Source: Alphaproteobacteria bacterium (GTDB lineage: Bacteria > Pseudomonadota > Alphaproteobacteria > Micropepsales > Micropepsaceae). From it: a DNA stretch of 6,645 nt. Position 1 is the first letter of the stretch. Every line of letters begins with the position of its first letter. The notes beneath the pieces were generated by a model. The model ran no database searches and had not been told where the DNA came from. It saw nothing but the letters and a program-made list of their open reading frames with translations. Below, piece by piece: positions 5,636 through 6,645 of this stretch. The DNA lies in contig JAFKFF010000320.1 of assembly GCA_017307315.1 (NCBI GenBank), positions 1-6,645 of the forward strand, read 5' to 3'. The translations under genes and the position numbers were made by a program.

Positions 5636-5653
5636 CCCGTGCGGCCGCGCGGG
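5636..5653 (+). promoter_or_regulatory. GC hairpin just upstream of the rpsL ribosome binding site
   Basis: CCCGTGC (5636-5642) pairs with GCGCGGG (5647-5653) through seven pairs including one T-G wobble, around a GGCC loop. It ends 7-8 nt before the ribosome site (AGAGGAAG, 5661-5668). Its place suggests a role in translation initiation of S12 or mRNA 5' stability; this is inference. Confidence 0.35.
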
Positions 5654-5672
5654 AATGAAAAGAGGAAGTGGA

Positions 5673-6044
5673 ATGCCGACAGTCAATCAGCTCATTCGCA
5701 AGCCGCGCGGCGCCAAGCCGAAGCGCAACAAGGTTCCGGCCCTTCAGAGCTGCCCGCAAAAGCGCGCGGTCTGCACGCGCGTCTATACGACGACGCCCAA
5801 GAAGCCGAACTCCGCGCTTCGCAAGGTCGCGAAAGTGCGCCTGACCAACGGCTTCGAAGCACTGACTTATATTCCGGGCGAGGGCCACAATCTTCAGGAG
5901 CACAGCGTGGTCCTGATCCGCGGCGGCCGCGTCAAGGACCTTCCGGGCGTGCGCTATCACATCATCCGCGGCGTGCTCGATACCCAGGGCGTCAAGGACC
6001 GCAAGAAGCGCCGTTCGCTCTATGGCGCCAAGCGTCCCAAATAA
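5673..6044 (+). CDS. rpsL: 30S ribosomal protein S12
   Basis: A 123-aa protein at the decoding centre of the small ribosomal subunit, important for translational accuracy. The sequence is full length and highly conserved: [68 protein letters not shown]. Lys43 and Lys88, the common sites of streptomycin-resistance mutations, are both the wild-type lysine, so S12 predicts a streptomycin-sensitive ribosome. Asp89 is the residue methylthiolated by RimO in E. coli. ATG 5673 is chosen for the conserved N-terminus MPTVNQL and the ribosome site AGAGGAAG at 5661-5668. An in-frame extension back to 5547 would run through the structured leader and has no homology to S12. It is the first gene of the str operon, followed by rpsG after 15 nt. 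Confidence 0.98.
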   Translation: MPTVNQLIRKPRGAKPKRNKVPALQSCPQKRAVCTRVYTTTPKKPNSALRKVAKVRLTNGFEALTYIPGEGHNLQEHSVVLIRGGRVKDLPGVRYHIIRGVLDTQGVKDRKKRRSLYGAKRPK

Positions 6045-6059
6045 TCGAGGAAGATAAAG

Positions 6060-6530
6060 ATGTCCCGCCGCCACCGCGCAGAGCGCCGCGAAATCAACCC
6101 GGATGCCAAGTTCGGCGATCTGGTCCTCGCCAAGTTCATGAACAGCCTGATGTATGATGGCAAGAAGTCGGCCGCCGAAGGCATCATGTACGGCGCCTTC
6201 GACACCATCGCCTCCAAGACCAAGCAGGACCCGCTGGTCGTCTTTCACGAAGCGCTGCGCAATGTCGCGCCGGCCATCGAAGTGAAGTCGCGCCGCGTCG
6301 GCGGCGCCACCTATCAGGTGCCGGTCGAAGTGCGCACCGATCGCGCCCGCGCACTCGCCATCCGCTGGCTGATCACTGCCGCGCGCGGCCGCAACGAGCC
6401 CACCATGCAAGGCCGCCTGTCGGGTGAGTTGATGGACGCCGCCAACAATCGCGGCTCGGCCGTCAAGAAGCGCGAAGACACCCACAAGATGGCCGACGCC
6501 AACCGCGCCTTCTCGCACTATCGCTGGTAA
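6060..6530 (+). CDS. rpsG: 30S ribosomal protein S7
   Basis: A 156-aa primary 16S rRNA-binding protein that starts assembly of the 30S head and lies next to the E site. Conserved features are the start [28 protein letters not shown] (26-40), the beta-hairpin [15 protein letters not shown] (78-92), ALAIRWLI (98-105) and the C-terminal [13 protein letters not shown]. Length is standard for the shorter bacterial form. The ribosome site GAGGAAG (6047-6053) is 6 nt before the ATG. In E. coli S7 represses the str operon by binding the S12-S7 spacer of roughly 100 nt; here the spacer is 15 nt, so that mechanism cannot work in the same form. Confidence 0.98.
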   Translation: MSRRHRAERREINPDAKFGDLVLAKFMNSLMYDGKKSAAEGIMYGAFDTIASKTKQDPLVVFHEALRNVAPAIEVKSRRVGGATYQVPVEVRTDRARALAIRWLITAARGRNEPTMQGRLSGELMDAANNRGSAVKKREDTHKMADANRAFSHYRW

Positions 6531-6544
6531 CGGAACTTACGACT

Positions 6545-6645
6545 ATGGCTCGCACCACTCCGCTCGAACGCTATCGCAATATCGGCATCGCCGCGCATAT
6601 CGACGCCGGCAAGACCACCACGACCGAGCGCATTCTCTATTATAC
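6545..6645 (+). CDS. fusA: Translation elongation factor G, N-terminal part (3' truncated by window)
   Basis: The first 33 codons of the GTPase that drives ribosomal translocation and, with RRF, ribosome recycling. The start [20 protein letters not shown] leads into the P-loop AHIDAGKTT (residues 17-25), which binds the GTP phosphates. It begins 14 nt after the rpsG stop. The ribosome site is weak (CGGAA at 6531-6535, about 9 nt before the ATG), so initiation may depend on coupling to rpsG translation. The rest of the gene lies outside the window. Confidence 0.97.
   Translation, partial: MARTTPLERYRNIGIAAHIDAGKTTTTERILYY

Noticed and set aside
5547..5672. N-terminal extension of S12 from an upstream in-frame ATG
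   Set aside because: S12 homology begins at MPTVNQL (5673), which has its own ribosome site; the extension crosses the structured leader.

Overview
The window is GC-rich and reads as an alphaproteobacterial chromosome. The RpoC tail, S12 (starting [12 protein letters not shown], 123 aa), S7 (156 aa) and the start of EF-G all have alphaproteobacterial-type sequence. I cannot fix the order or genus from this stretch. Both edges are core genes: the 3' end of rpoC on the left (1-519) and the start of the str operon rpsL-rpsG-fusA on the right (5673-6645). In many alphaproteobacteria these blocks are close together. Here about 4.9 kb separates them, carrying two accessory modules.

Module 1 (about 590-2605, + strand) is a compact adaptive response to DNA alkylation. 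A strong hairpin/T-tract terminator closes rpoC. A near-perfect Ada box (AAAGCGCAA) follows. Next comes a fusion protein with the Ada methyl-phosphotriester sensor domain, an AraC-type DNA-binding domain and an AlkA 3-methyladenine glycosylase. It overlaps by 4 bp a separate O6-methylguanine-DNA methyltransferase (ogt). The two proteins together supply sensor, activator, base excision and direct reversal. No Shine-Dalgarno precedes the fusion gene and a candidate -10 lies just upstream of its ATG, so the mRNA may be leaderless. A 15-bp perfect hairpin without a T-tract sits between ogt and the convergent receptor gene.

Module 2 (5121 to 2641, - strand) is a putative metal-uptake pair. A small membrane protein with HIH and CPLC motifs (DUF2946-like) lies upstream of a 669-aa TonB-dependent outer-membrane receptor of ZnuD-like type. 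The 90-bp gap between them holds two hairpins.

The 551-bp gap from 5122 to 5672 has an AT-rich, palindrome-rich segment (about 40% GC), then a strong promoter (TTGACC-N17-TATATA), then a leader of roughly 190 nt. The leader has a terminator-like hairpin plus T5 about 50 nt before rpsL, a candidate attenuator. The S12-S7 spacer is only 15 nt, so there is no room for the E. coli-type S7 operator.

No tRNA, rRNA, CRISPR array, insertion sequence or origin was seen. I see no wholly new system. The most useful leads are the Ada-box operon, the rpsL leader and the DUF2946/ZnuD-like pair.
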